Assembly: GCF_004123295.1 (NCBI RefSeq)
Contig: NZ_SDMK01000002.1
Coordinates: 640,784-704,783, forward strand
Direction: 5' to 3'
DNA from: Silvibacterium dinghuense
Lineage (GTDB): Bacteria > Acidobacteriota > Terriglobia > Terriglobales > Acidobacteriaceae
Length of the DNA: 64,000 nucleotides
Positions 18,855 through 27,075 of the stretch are shown piece after piece. A program made the position numbers and the translations under genes. Position 1 is the stretch's first letter, and each line of letters opens with the position of its first letter. The notes beneath the pieces are model-generated. The model searched no databases. It saw only the letters and a program-made list of their open reading frames with translations, and had not been told where the DNA came from.

Positions 18855-20186
18855 ATGAACCGAAAGGCATTCCACCGTCGGGCCATGATGTTCACAGGAG
18901 CCTGCGCCACCTTGGTGGCAGCTTCTGCGCACGCGCAGGTCTCTCTCTCCTCTGTCGTCGACCTCGCTCTGCGCAACAGTACCCAGATTCGTATCGCGCA
19001 GGCCAATGTACAGCACGCTGCCGCCGGTCTCTCCGAGTCGAAGGATGTCTATCTGCCCAGCTTCGTGCTCGGCTCGAGCCTGGGCTACTCCTACGGTTTC
19101 CCAGTCGGCCAGCCTTCCGTCTATAACCTCGCCGCTCAATCGCTCCTCTACTCGTTCTCGCAGCCGGACTACATCCGTTCCGCGCGCGCCGCGCTCGAAT
19201 CTGCGCAGCTCAGTCTCAAGGATGACCAGGAACAGGTCGCGCTCGATACTGCAACCGCCTATATCCAGCTTGATAACGACCTGCAGCAGTTGCAGGCCCT
19301 TGATCAGGAGAAGCAATTCTCCGAGAGCCTCGTCTCCATCGAGCAGCAGCGCGTCGAAGCCGGCGTAGATGGCCGCACGGAACTTACCCGCGCTGAACTT
19401 ACTTCCGCGCAGGTCGACCAGAAGCACCTGCACCTTGAAGACGATGCCGAGGAGATGCGCCAGAAGATCTCTCATCTGACGGGCATTCCGGCTACGGGTC
19501 TCACCACGGACCGAGCCAGCGTGCCGGCGGAGCCGAACTTTACCGACGCGCCGACGGACGGACAAATTACCTCAAACTCCGGCATCCGCGCTGCCTATGA
19601 GAATGCGAAGTCCAAAACGCTGCTGTCGTTCGGCGATGAGAAGCAGAACTACCGTCCGCAATTCGGCTTTGGTCTGGAATACAACCGCTATGCCGAGTTC
19701 AACAATTACAACGAGTACTACCTGCGCTTTCAGCACAACAACTTCGACGTAGGCGTGCAGATTACCTTCCCCATTTTCGATGCCAGCCGCCGGGCCAAAG
19801 CCCGTGAATCGGCTGCCGAAGCGACGCGCGCCCATGTAGAAGCCGATCAGGCCAAGCAAAAGGTCAGCGAACAGGTACTCGTGCTCAATCACGCCATCCG
19901 TGAACTGAAGGTGCAACGCCGGGTCGCGCAGCTCCAGTCCGATCTTGCTCAGGAGCAGCTAGCCACCACTGAAGCGCAGCTTCAGGGAACCAACACTGGC
20001 ACCGGCGGTGGACAGCAGGTCACACCAAAGGATGCCGCCCTCGCGCACATCGATGAACGCGAACGCTATCAAGGGGCGCTCGACGCACAGATGCAGCTCA
20101 TACATTCGGAGCTCAGCCTCATGCGTTCGCTCGGCGAGCTTGAAAACTGGGTCCATTCCGCAACGCAGGCGTCCCCTCAGCCATGA
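18855..20186 (+). CDS. TolC-family outer membrane efflux protein
   Basis: This 443-residue protein has a signal peptide (ending near SAHAQ, residue 28) and the two-fold repeated helical architecture of TolC channels: AQANVQHAAAGLSESKDVYLPSF, LDTATAYIQLDNDLQQLQAL, then QITFPIFDASRRAKARESAAEATRAHVEA in the second half. It forms the outer-membrane duct of tripartite export systems. It is the third gene of the adaptor-TPR-TolC set. The inner membrane component must come from elsewhere, or the TPR protein marks a non-standard assembly. Confidence 0.92.
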   Translation: MNRKAFHRRAMMFTGACATLVAASAHAQVSLSSVVDLALRNSTQIRIAQANVQHAAAGLSESKDVYLPSFVLGSSLGYSYGFPVGQPSVYNLAAQSLLYSFSQPDYIRSARAALESAQLSLKDDQEQVALDTATAYIQLDNDLQQLQALDQEKQFSESLVSIEQQRVEAGVDGRTELTRAELTSAQVDQKHLHLEDDAEEMRQKISHLTGIPATGLTTDRASVPAEPNFTDAPTDGQITSNSGIRAAYENAKSKTLLSFGDEKQNYRPQFGFGLEYNRYAEFNNYNEYYLRFQHNNFDVGVQITFPIFDASRRAKARESAAEATRAHVEADQAKQKVSEQVLVLNHAIRELKVQRRVAQLQSDLAQEQLATTEAQLQGTNTGTGGGQQVTPKDAALAHIDERERYQGALDAQMQLIHSELSLMRSLGELENWVHSATQASPQP

Positions 20187-20279
20187 ACCCGAACGCCAGC
20201 CCCAGCCACACTCAACAATTTTCGTTTCTACAACTTAGCCGTGCTGTCACGCGCGGATGGTAAAATGGGTGAGATTGCC

Positions 20280-21758
20280 ATGCCTCTGAAAACACTGTTT
20301 CTGAATCCTCCATCCTTCGAGAACTTCGACGGTGGCGCAAGCTCCCGTTGGCCTGCCACCCGCGAGATCGAGTCCTACTGGTATCCGGTATGGCTGGCGT
20401 ACCCTGCCGGCATGCTCGAGGGTTCCAAGCTTCTCGACGCCCCGCCGCATCACGTCTCCGCAGAAGAGACCATCGAGATGGCGAAGAGCTTTGAATTCCT
20501 GGTGCTCTTCACCAGCACCCCGGGCTGGACGGGCGATCAGAAGCTGGCCGAAGCCATCAAGCGCGCCAATCCGACCATCCGCATCGCCTTTGTCGGACCG
20601 CCGGTCACCACCTCACCCGATCGCGCCTTGAACGAGTGCTCGGTCATCGATTTCGTCTGCCGCCGCGAATTTGATTTCTCGACCGTTGAGTTTGCCAACG
20701 GCAAGCCGCTCGACGAGATCCTCGGCATCAGCTATCGCAAGGATGGCCAGATCGTCCACAATCCGGACCGCCCGCAGGTCGAAGACCTCGACGCGATGCC
20801 CTGGGTCACCGACATCTACAACCGCGACATGGACGTCACCAAGTACAACGTCCCGTTCCTGCTGCACCCCTACGTCTCGCTCTACTCGACGCGCGGCTGC
20901 CCGGCGCAGTGCACCTTCTGCCTCTGGCCGCAGACGCTCTCGGGCCACGCCTGGCGCAAGCGGTCTACAGACGATGTGGCGGCCGAAATGGCGCACGCCA
21001 AGAAGCTCTTCCCGCATGTGAAGGAGTACTTCTTCGACGACGACACCTTCAACATCCAGAAGGCGCGCACCATCGAACTCTGCGCAAAGCTGAAGCCGCT
21101 CGGCCTCACCTGGTCCTGCACCTCGCGCGTCACTACCGACCGCGACACGCTGAAGGCCATGCGTGAAGCCGGCTGCCGCCTGCTGATCGTCGGCTACGAG
21201 TCCGGCGACCCGCAGATCCTCAAGAACATCAAGAAGGGTGCCACCGTCGAGCGCGCACGCGAGTTCACCAAGGACTGCCACGACCTCGGCCTGACCATCC
21301 ACGGCGACTTCATCCTCGGCCTGCCTGGCGAGACCAAGGAGTCGATCCGTAACACCATCAACTTCGCCAAGAGCCTGGACGTTGAAACCATCCAGGTCTC
21401 GATCGCACACGCCTACCCGGGCACCGAGTTCCACGATTTCGCCAAGGAAAACGGCTTCATCATCAACGACGGCAAGATGGTCGATGAGGAAGGTCACCAG
21501 CTCGCGCACATCGAATACCCTGGTCTGCCCAAGGAATATGTGCTCGAGATGGTGCACCGCTTCTACGACGAGTACTACTTCCGTCCCAAGGCGGCATGGC
21601 GCGTCGTTTCAAAGGCCATCATCAACCGCGATCTCAAGCGTCTCTACGCCGAGTCGAAGTCGTTCCTCAAGCTCCGTGCGCAGCGCAATCGCGTGGTGAA
21701 GGCTGCCAAGGCAAATCAGGGTTCCGAAAGCACAACTCCGGCCAAGGCAGGCGCATAA
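20280..21758 (+). CDS. hpnJ: Hopanoid B12-binding radical SAM protein HpnJ
   Basis: This protein has 492 residues from the ATG at 20280, preceded by GGTGAG at 6-nt spacing. An N-terminal cobalamin-binding-like region (to about 160) precedes the radical SAM domain, with the cluster cysteines C207, C211 and C214 in STRGCPAQCTFCLWPQ. HpnJ-family enzymes act late in bacteriohopanepolyol tailoring and are needed to make the cyclitol ether head group, following HpnI and HpnK. hpnI and hpnK were not found in this window. Two small transporter genes follow past a terminator. The family assignment is strong; the local product is inferred. Confidence 0.9.
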   Translation: MPLKTLFLNPPSFENFDGGASSRWPATREIESYWYPVWLAYPAGMLEGSKLLDAPPHHVSAEETIEMAKSFEFLVLFTSTPGWTGDQKLAEAIKRANPTIRIAFVGPPVTTSPDRALNECSVIDFVCRREFDFSTVEFANGKPLDEILGISYRKDGQIVHNPDRPQVEDLDAMPWVTDIYNRDMDVTKYNVPFLLHPYVSLYSTRGCPAQCTFCLWPQTLSGHAWRKRSTDDVAAEMAHAKKLFPHVKEYFFDDDTFNIQKARTIELCAKLKPLGLTWSCTSRVTTDRDTLKAMREAGCRLLIVGYESGDPQILKNIKKGATVERAREFTKDCHDLGLTIHGDFILGLPGETKESIRNTINFAKSLDVETIQVSIAHAYPGTEFHDFAKENGFIINDGKMVDEEGHQLAHIEYPGLPKEYVLEMVHRFYDEYYFRPKAAWRVVSKAIINRDLKRLYAESKSFLKLRAQRNRVVKAAKANQGSESTTPAKAGA

Positions 21759-21773
21759 ACCACCAAGCCACAC

Positions 21774-21805
21774 AGAGACGGCCAGCAAATAAGCTGGCCG
21801 TTTCT
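21774..21805 (+). terminator. Intrinsic terminator after hpnJ
   Basis: Arms AGAGACGGCCAGC (21774-21786) and GCTGGCCGTTTCT (21793-21805) pair with one G-T mismatch across a 6-nt loop. T-rich sequence follows. It separates hpnJ from the small DMT genes, so these probably have their own promoter or depend on read-through. Confidence 0.8.
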
Positions 21806-21843
21806 GCTTTTCGAGCGTCGAATAAGTATTCCGGAACCCTCTG

Positions 21844-22305
21844 ATGACCAAATCCACCATGACATTGCCGCGCTACCTGGTGCTGGCCGTCGTCGCCGTT
21901 ACGGCGCCGCTCGGGGATACCCTGCTCAGCGTCGGCATGAAGCAGGTGGGCCCGGTTTCCCTGCACCACCTCTCTACGCTGATTCACGCTCTCGCAGTAC
22001 CCCAGGTATTCCTCGGCATCGCACTGCTCATCGGCTTCTTCGCGTCCTATCTCGCGTCGCTTTCGTGGGCCGACCTCACCTACGTCCTGCCCGCGACCTC
22101 GATCGGCAATGTGATCGTCGCCCTGCTGGCAAGGTTCTGGCGCCATGAGCAGATCTCCGCATCCCGCTGGCTCGGCATTCTACTCATCACCATGGCCGTA
22201 GGCTTCGTGGCGCAGGGGCCCTCCTATACGGAAATGGAAAAGCCGGGTGCTGAGCAGGCTAACTCCGACTCTGCCGCTCTGGCCCCGCAGGAGCGTGCCT
22301 CGTGA
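21844..22305 (+). CDS. Small DMT/EamA (SMR-like) membrane protein, first of pair
   Basis: This 153-residue protein has four predicted membrane helices: LPRYLVLAVVAVTAPLGDTLLSVGMK, QVFLGIALLIGFFASYLASLSW, a segment through TYVLPATSIGNVIVALLARFW, and WLGILLITMAVGFVAQG. A short hydrophilic tail follows. This is half of a typical 10-helix DMT transporter and resembles SMR or ArnE/ArnF proteins that work as dimers. The downstream gene overlaps by 4 bp and encodes a similar half, so a heterodimer is likely. Position suggests a lipid or lipid-precursor substrate; this is inference. Confidence 0.8.
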   Translation: MTKSTMTLPRYLVLAVVAVTAPLGDTLLSVGMKQVGPVSLHHLSTLIHALAVPQVFLGIALLIGFFASYLASLSWADLTYVLPATSIGNVIVALLARFWRHEQISASRWLGILLITMAVGFVAQGPSYTEMEKPGAEQANSDSAALAPQERAS

Positions 22306-22691
22306 TCGTTCAGCATGCGGCCAAGGACGCTCTCATGATCGGTGCCGTCGTGGTAACTGCCACCGTCGGCGACGTGATGATTGCTTCCGCCATGCGTTCC
22401 ATCGGCGATCTTGATGAAATCCGCGCCCGCAGCGGCATCTTCGGCGCCATTCGCGCCGTGCTCGGCAGCACCAGGTTTGTCACCGGTGTCACATTCATGG
22501 CGCTGAGCTTCTTTTCGTTGCTCTTTGCTCTCAGCAATGCGGACCTGAGCCTGATTGCGCCGGCGACGGCATCGCTCACCTTTGTGACTAACGCCGTCGC
22601 TGCAAAGTTCTTTCTCAAGGAAGCAGTCGACCGCCGCCGCTGGATTGCCGCTGTCCTTGTTTGCGCGGGTGTCGCGCTGATCACTCGCTAG
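22302..22691 (+). CDS. Small DMT/EamA (SMR-like) membrane protein, second of pair
   Basis: This 129-residue protein starts at a GTG that overlaps the upstream stop (GTGA, 4 bp), indicating translational coupling. It has four membrane helices, including ALMIGAVVVTATVGDVMIASAM and LSLIAPATASLTFVTNAVAAKFFLKE, the latter closely matching the DMT C-terminal signature. The N-terminal GDVM motif parallels GDTL in its partner. Having two intact, separately started four-helix units argues against a simple frameshift of one long gene. It ends 6 bp before the convergent GH15 gene. Confidence 0.8.
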   Translation: MIVQHAAKDALMIGAVVVTATVGDVMIASAMRSIGDLDEIRARSGIFGAIRAVLGSTRFVTGVTFMALSFFSLLFALSNADLSLIAPATASLTFVTNAVAAKFFLKEAVDRRRWIAAVLVCAGVALITR

Positions 22692-22697
22692 AAATGC

Positions 22698-24560
22698 TCA
22701 GCGCCACGCGCCAGGCGTGTGCCCATCGTTCAAAGCCCTGTCAAGATAAGTCGCCGCGCTGATCAATGCCAGGTGCGTGAAGGCCTGAGGAAAGTTCCCC
22801 AGGTGTTCGCCGCTCGAGCCCAGTTGCTCCGCATACAGCCCAAGGTGATTCGCATAGCCCAGCATCTTCTCGAACAAAAGCTGCGCTTTTTCGAGCTGGT
22901 GCGAGCGCGCCAGACTCTCGACAAACCAGAACGAGCAGGCGGTGAAACTGCCTTCGGAGCCGCTCAGGCCATCGACGGGCGAGGATAGATTGTTGTAGCG
23001 ATACACCAGCGCATCTTCCGTCAGCCGCTCTTCGATGGCCTTCAAGGTCGAGAGCCAGCGGCTATCTGAAGGGCTGATGAAGCGCATCAATGGCATCAAC
23101 AGCACGGAAGCATCCACCGTCTCCGCACCCTTGTACTGCACAAACGACTGCAGCTTCTCGCTCCAGAAGTTGGTAAAAATGTCCTCGTAGATTTCATCGC
23201 GAGTCTGCCGCCACTTTTCCAGCGGCCCGGCCAGCGAGCGCTTCTCCGCCAGCCGGATCATGCGATCGAACGCGACCCAGCACATCAGCCGTGAGTGCAG
23301 GAACTCCTTCGCGCCGCCGCGCACCTCCCAGATACCTTCGTCCGGGCGCTTCCAGTTCTGCTCCAGCCACTCCAGGATGCGCTTCAGGCCATGCCAGCCA
23401 TCGTAGGAGGCCGAGTCCCCATACTTATTGGCAAGATAGACCGCGTCCATCAACTCGCCATAGATATCGAGCTGCAGCTGGCTGTAGGCTGCATTGCCGA
23501 TCCGCACCGGCCGCGAGTCCTTGTACCCATGCAGCGTCTCCAGGATCTCTTCTTCGATTTCCTGGCCACCATCCGGCCGGTACATCACCTGCAGCGGCCC
23601 GTGTTCGGCATCCTCGTGCACCCGCTCCCGCAACCAGTGCGTGAAGGCCCGTGCTTCTTCGACAAAGCCCAGCCGCATGAACGCGTAGAGAGAAAACGAA
23701 GAATCCCGCAGCCACGTATAGCGGTAGTCCCAGTTGCGCTCGCCTCCCACGCGTTCCGGCAGACCGAAGGTTGCCGCTGCGATCAGCGATCCATGCTCCT
23801 GGCTGCAGAGCAGCTTCAGCGTCAGTGCCGAGCGGTTCACCATCTCCCGCCAGCGGCCTTTATAGTTCGACCTGGAAATCCAACCCCGCCAATAGCGCGC
23901 CGTCTCCTCAAAGTGCTGCTCAACATTCGCTTTATCCAGCTCTGCATAGCCGGCCTTCTCTTCCTCATCCACCTCACCGAAAGCGAGCATGGCCGTCTCG
24001 CCGGCACGCAGCGTGAAGCGGGAAACAGCATCTCCTTGCTCGATATCCATGGGGAAGGTTGCGTGCAAAGCCATGCAGGGACAGGATGTATCCTGCGGAA
24101 TAAAACAGATGGCGCTCTGCTCCCTGCGCACCTCGTGCGCAGTACGGGCATAGTTGAAGCGCGGCGCACATCGCATTTCAAAGGACACGCTGCCCTTTAC
24201 CACGCGCAGCATGCGCAGGATGTGATGCCCATAGCTGGGCTGTGTGGAGTCTTTCACCACCGGCATGAAGTCGGTCAGCTCGGCTACGCCATCTTCAGAA
24301 AGAAAGCGGGTGAGCAGAATATTCGTATCCGGCAGATACATCTGCTTGACGCGCATCTCCTGCATGACGGGAGCCACTTTCAGGCAGCCACCGTCTTCGG
24401 CATCCAGCAGAGCGGCAAAGACACTCGGGGAATCGAAATCCGGGAAGCATAGAAAGTCAATGCTCCCTTCGACGCTCACCAGCGCAATCGACCGCATATT
24501 TCCGATCACGCCGTAATTTTCGATGGGCTGGAAGGCTGGTTCTGACTTAAGCTCTGGCAT
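22698..24560 (-). CDS. Glycoside hydrolase family 15 protein (trehalase or glucoamylase-like)
   Basis: This 620-residue cytoplasmic protein has the N-terminal trehalase-like beta domain (IENYGVIGNMRSIALVSVEGSIDFLCFPDFDSPSVF, with short motifs such as PDFDSPS) and the alpha/alpha-barrel (GGERNWDYRYTWLRDSSFSLYA). It ends with the LYAEQLGSSGEHLGNFPQAFTHLALI segment typical of GH15. Bacterial members of this length hydrolyse trehalose or alpha-glucans with inversion. No signal peptide is seen. It is the last gene on the hopanoid strand, 72 bp after hpnE, possibly co-transcribed by read-through. Confidence 0.9.
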   Translation of the reverse strand: MPELKSEPAFQPIENYGVIGNMRSIALVSVEGSIDFLCFPDFDSPSVFAALLDAEDGGCLKVAPVMQEMRVKQMYLPDTNILLTRFLSEDGVAELTDFMPVVKDSTQPSYGHHILRMLRVVKGSVSFEMRCAPRFNYARTAHEVRREQSAICFIPQDTSCPCMALHATFPMDIEQGDAVSRFTLRAGETAMLAFGEVDEEEKAGYAELDKANVEQHFEETARYWRGWISRSNYKGRWREMVNRSALTLKLLCSQEHGSLIAAATFGLPERVGGERNWDYRYTWLRDSSFSLYAFMRLGFVEEARAFTHWLRERVHEDAEHGPLQVMYRPDGGQEIEEEILETLHGYKDSRPVRIGNAAYSQLQLDIYGELMDAVYLANKYGDSASYDGWHGLKRILEWLEQNWKRPDEGIWEVRGGAKEFLHSRLMCWVAFDRMIRLAEKRSLAGPLEKWRQTRDEIYEDIFTNFWSEKLQSFVQYKGAETVDASVLLMPLMRFISPSDSRWLSTLKAIEERLTEDALVYRYNNLSSPVDGLSGSEGSFTACSFWFVESLARSHQLEKAQLLFEKMLGYANHLGLYAEQLGSSGEHLGNFPQAFTHLALISAATYLDRALNDGHTPGAWR

Positions 24561-24632
24561 CTCGCATGGTTAGAGTGCCAGATAGGCCAAAAAGGTTGAT
24601 AGGCCGGATCATTCCCGCCTAAGTAATAAAGT

Positions 24633-26042
24633 TCAGGCCAGCAGCCGCATCCAACCGGTCGGCGCAAGGTCCGGAACCAGAAAGCTCGCCGTATCCTGGT
24701 TTTCCCTGGCCAGTGCCTCGGCAGCGAGATAACCGCTGCGCACGCCGCTTTCCATCGTCGAGGGCCAGCCCGTCGCCGTCCAGTCCCCTGCCAGGTAGAT
24801 GTTTTTCCAAGGGCTCATCGCACCCGGCCGCACCCGGTCCAGCATCGGCCGGATGCTATAGGTCGCACGCATTTCCTTGGTTACCGTCGCCTTCACCAGT
24901 ACGGCCTCCGCAACCTCGGGAAAGAACAGCTCCAGTTCCCTCCTCGCCAGATCGATCACCTCAGTCCGCGGCATCGTCATCAGCGCCTTCGACGCGCTGA
25001 TGACCAGCTCTACGTAACTGCGGCCACCGTTCGCATGTCCCGGCTGCAGCTTCGACTTATGAAACAACCACTGAGTCGTCGTATCAAGCAGCGCGGCATG
25101 GGTCAGGTCTGTGATCTCGCGATCGAACCACAGGTGCACGCTGGTGATCGGCGAATGCGAAAAGCTCCCAAGGTCGAAGCTCAACTGGCGGCTTGCGTCG
25201 TTGCGCGGCAACTCAAGAATCAACCGGTCCAGCGCCTCGAACGGCAACGCCAGGATCACACTGTCGCCGTGAAAGACCTGGCCTTCCTCACTACGCACCC
25301 GCCACTGTTCGCCCACCGGCTCAAAGCTTTCCACGCTGGTATGCAGATGCACCTTGCCGCCGCGCTCTTCCATATACTGCTGCGCGCGCCCATACAATTC
25401 GCTCAGCGGCAGCATGGGTATGCCCATTTTTCCGCCCTCCGCGGAGAAGAGGAAGGCCTGGCGAAAGAACCTGGCCGCGTATTTCACCGAGATGAACTCG
25501 GGCTCCTCATTGAGCGCGCATGCCAGCACCGGATGCCAGAAGCGTCGGATCACCTGCTCGGTCTGATGATGTTTTTCAAGCCACTGTGCGAAGTTCTCTT
25601 CTGAATCCACCGGTGTCTGAAAGAGAAAGGCACGAATTCCCGCGGCAATCGTCACCTTATCCGCGGTCGAAAAACACTTCGCTTTCAGAAATGAGGCGGA
25701 AGTATGGAGCGGAGCCGGCATCGATGAGGGCTCAAACACGCTCCGCCGTCCACCAGGCTCAAGGAAGGTGATCGCGCTCGACCAGTAAATCTGATCTTCC
25801 ACGCCAAGTCTGCGATAGAGATCGATGAGATTTGTACAGCAACCCAGCAGGATGTGCTGGCAGTTGTCGATGACCTCACCTGTCCCCGGATGCTCATAGG
25901 AACAGGCTCGGCCGCCGAGATAAGGCCGCTGCTCCAGCAGTTGCACGCGATAGCCCCGATCCGCCAGCGCGCAGGCTGCGGCGATCCCGGAGACACCTCC
26001 GCCCACCACCGTCACGCTCCGCTGTCGCGCCAAGGGGAGCAT
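24633..26042 (-). CDS. hpnE: Hydroxysqualene dehydroxylase HpnE
   Basis: This 469-residue FAD-dependent amine oxidase-fold protein carries the dinucleotide motif VVGGGVSGIAAACALADRG (about 11-29), then YLGGRACSYEHPGTG. The C-terminal FAD signature is IYLAGDWTATGWPSTMESG. In the HpnCDE route HpnE reduces hydroxysqualene to squalene, the substrate for squalene-hopene cyclase. It overlaps hpnD by a single base (TGATG), so the two are translationally coupled. Related phytoene desaturases share the fold, but the position next to hpnD favours HpnE. Confidence 0.92.
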   Translation of the reverse strand: MLPLARQRSVTVVGGGVSGIAAACALADRGYRVQLLEQRPYLGGRACSYEHPGTGEVIDNCQHILLGCCTNLIDLYRRLGVEDQIYWSSAITFLEPGGRRSVFEPSSMPAPLHTSASFLKAKCFSTADKVTIAAGIRAFLFQTPVDSEENFAQWLEKHHQTEQVIRRFWHPVLACALNEEPEFISVKYAARFFRQAFLFSAEGGKMGIPMLPLSELYGRAQQYMEERGGKVHLHTSVESFEPVGEQWRVRSEEGQVFHGDSVILALPFEALDRLILELPRNDASRQLSFDLGSFSHSPITSVHLWFDREITDLTHAALLDTTTQWLFHKSKLQPGHANGGRSYVELVISASKALMTMPRTEVIDLARRELELFFPEVAEAVLVKATVTKEMRATYSIRPMLDRVRPGAMSPWKNIYLAGDWTATGWPSTMESGVRSGYLAAEALARENQDTASFLVPDLAPTGWMRLLA

Positions 26043-26986
26043 CAGATGCCTTTCAGTCGCACCACCAATGTCCGCAGAATGCCTAGAGCCAGGTAGCCCA
26101 GCTTCTTCGCCGTCGAAACCTGTACCCGCGCCGTGAACACGTCATACCGCTTCCGCTCGATCTCGCGCAACAGCTGGTAATAGATGCGGATCAGCACCCA
26201 CAGCGCCGGCCGGGCATCGGCCGAGATGAACGGCAATAACGCCTGTCCGGATTTGTAATAGTGTTCAGCACGATTTGCCTCAAAGGCCAGCAGGTTCCGC
26301 ACGCGCTCATCCGGAACACCGCCATGATCGGCCAGCGCCGTGAGGGCATCGAGCTCCACCCCGTGCGCACGCAGGTCTTCGAGCGGAAGGTATACCCGCC
26401 GCCGCTCGACATCTTCTTTCACATCCCGCAGGATATTCGTGATTTGGAAGGCGATACCTGTCTCTTCAGCCAGCTTCTCCGCGCGGGGATCGTGATAACC
26501 GAAGATGCGGATACAGACCAATCCCACCACCGACGCGACAAGGTAGCAGTAGCGGTAAAGCTCGTCGAAGCGCTCGTATGTTTCGAGCGGCATCGCGGCA
26601 ATATCGCTCACAGCCAGCACATCCCGGCGCAGATCCATCGTCACGCCCTCCACCAGCTGATCGAGCAGCTCATGAGGGATGGCAAACCGCGCCTGCGCAT
26701 CACGCAGCGCGATGAAGACGGGATCGGCAGTGGCACCGCCCTGCGCCGCCGCATGCCAGGCCGCCAGCCAGTCTTCCATCGTCCGGCGCCGTTCGGATAG
26801 GGGTACACGCTCGTCATCGGAGATATCATCGGCGTGGCGCATGAAAGCATAAACCGCGCAGATGGCATTGCGTTTCACTTCGGGAAGAGCGAGGAAGGAG
26901 TAATAGAAGTTCTTCGCCTCACGCCGCGCAATCTCGCGGCACGTGCGATAGGCCTCCTGGATGATCGGAGAAGTATTCGAGCTCAC
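26042..26986 (-). CDS. hpnD: Presqualene diphosphate synthase HpnD
   Basis: This 314-residue trans-isoprenyl (squalene/phytoene synthase-like) enzyme has the first aspartate-rich motif in RHADDISDDE and the second in LRDVKEDVERRRVYLP. KNFYYSFLALP near the N-terminus is typical of HpnD rather than HpnC. It condenses two farnesyl diphosphates to presqualene diphosphate. The start is GTG (26986), with only a weak ribosome site. The partner HpnC needed in the canonical three-enzyme route is not in this window. The separation from phytoene synthase rests on context. Confidence 0.85.
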   Translation of the reverse strand: MSSNTSPIIQEAYRTCREIARREAKNFYYSFLALPEVKRNAICAVYAFMRHADDISDDERVPLSERRRTMEDWLAAWHAAAQGGATADPVFIALRDAQARFAIPHELLDQLVEGVTMDLRRDVLAVSDIAAMPLETYERFDELYRYCYLVASVVGLVCIRIFGYHDPRAEKLAEETGIAFQITNILRDVKEDVERRRVYLPLEDLRAHGVELDALTALADHGGVPDERVRNLLAFEANRAEHYYKSGQALLPFISADARPALWVLIRIYYQLLREIERKRYDVFTARVQVSTAKKLGYLALGILRTLVVRLKGI

Positions 26987-27075
26987 GCGGTGGCCACACC
27001 CGGCACCGAAGGCGCGCAGTGGTTGTCCAGCCCATTCGTCTTGGAATTGATCTGCGAAGTCATCAGCCGTGAGCC

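Noticed and set aside
21844..22691. The two small transporter genes as one frameshifted EamA gene
   Set aside because: Each has its own start, similar internal GD motif and four helices, and the GTGA overlap is typical of coupling; SMR-like heterodimer is more likely.
23295..24452. 385-codon plus-strand frame opposite the GH15 gene
   Set aside because: Antisense shadow of a gene with complete GH15 motifs.
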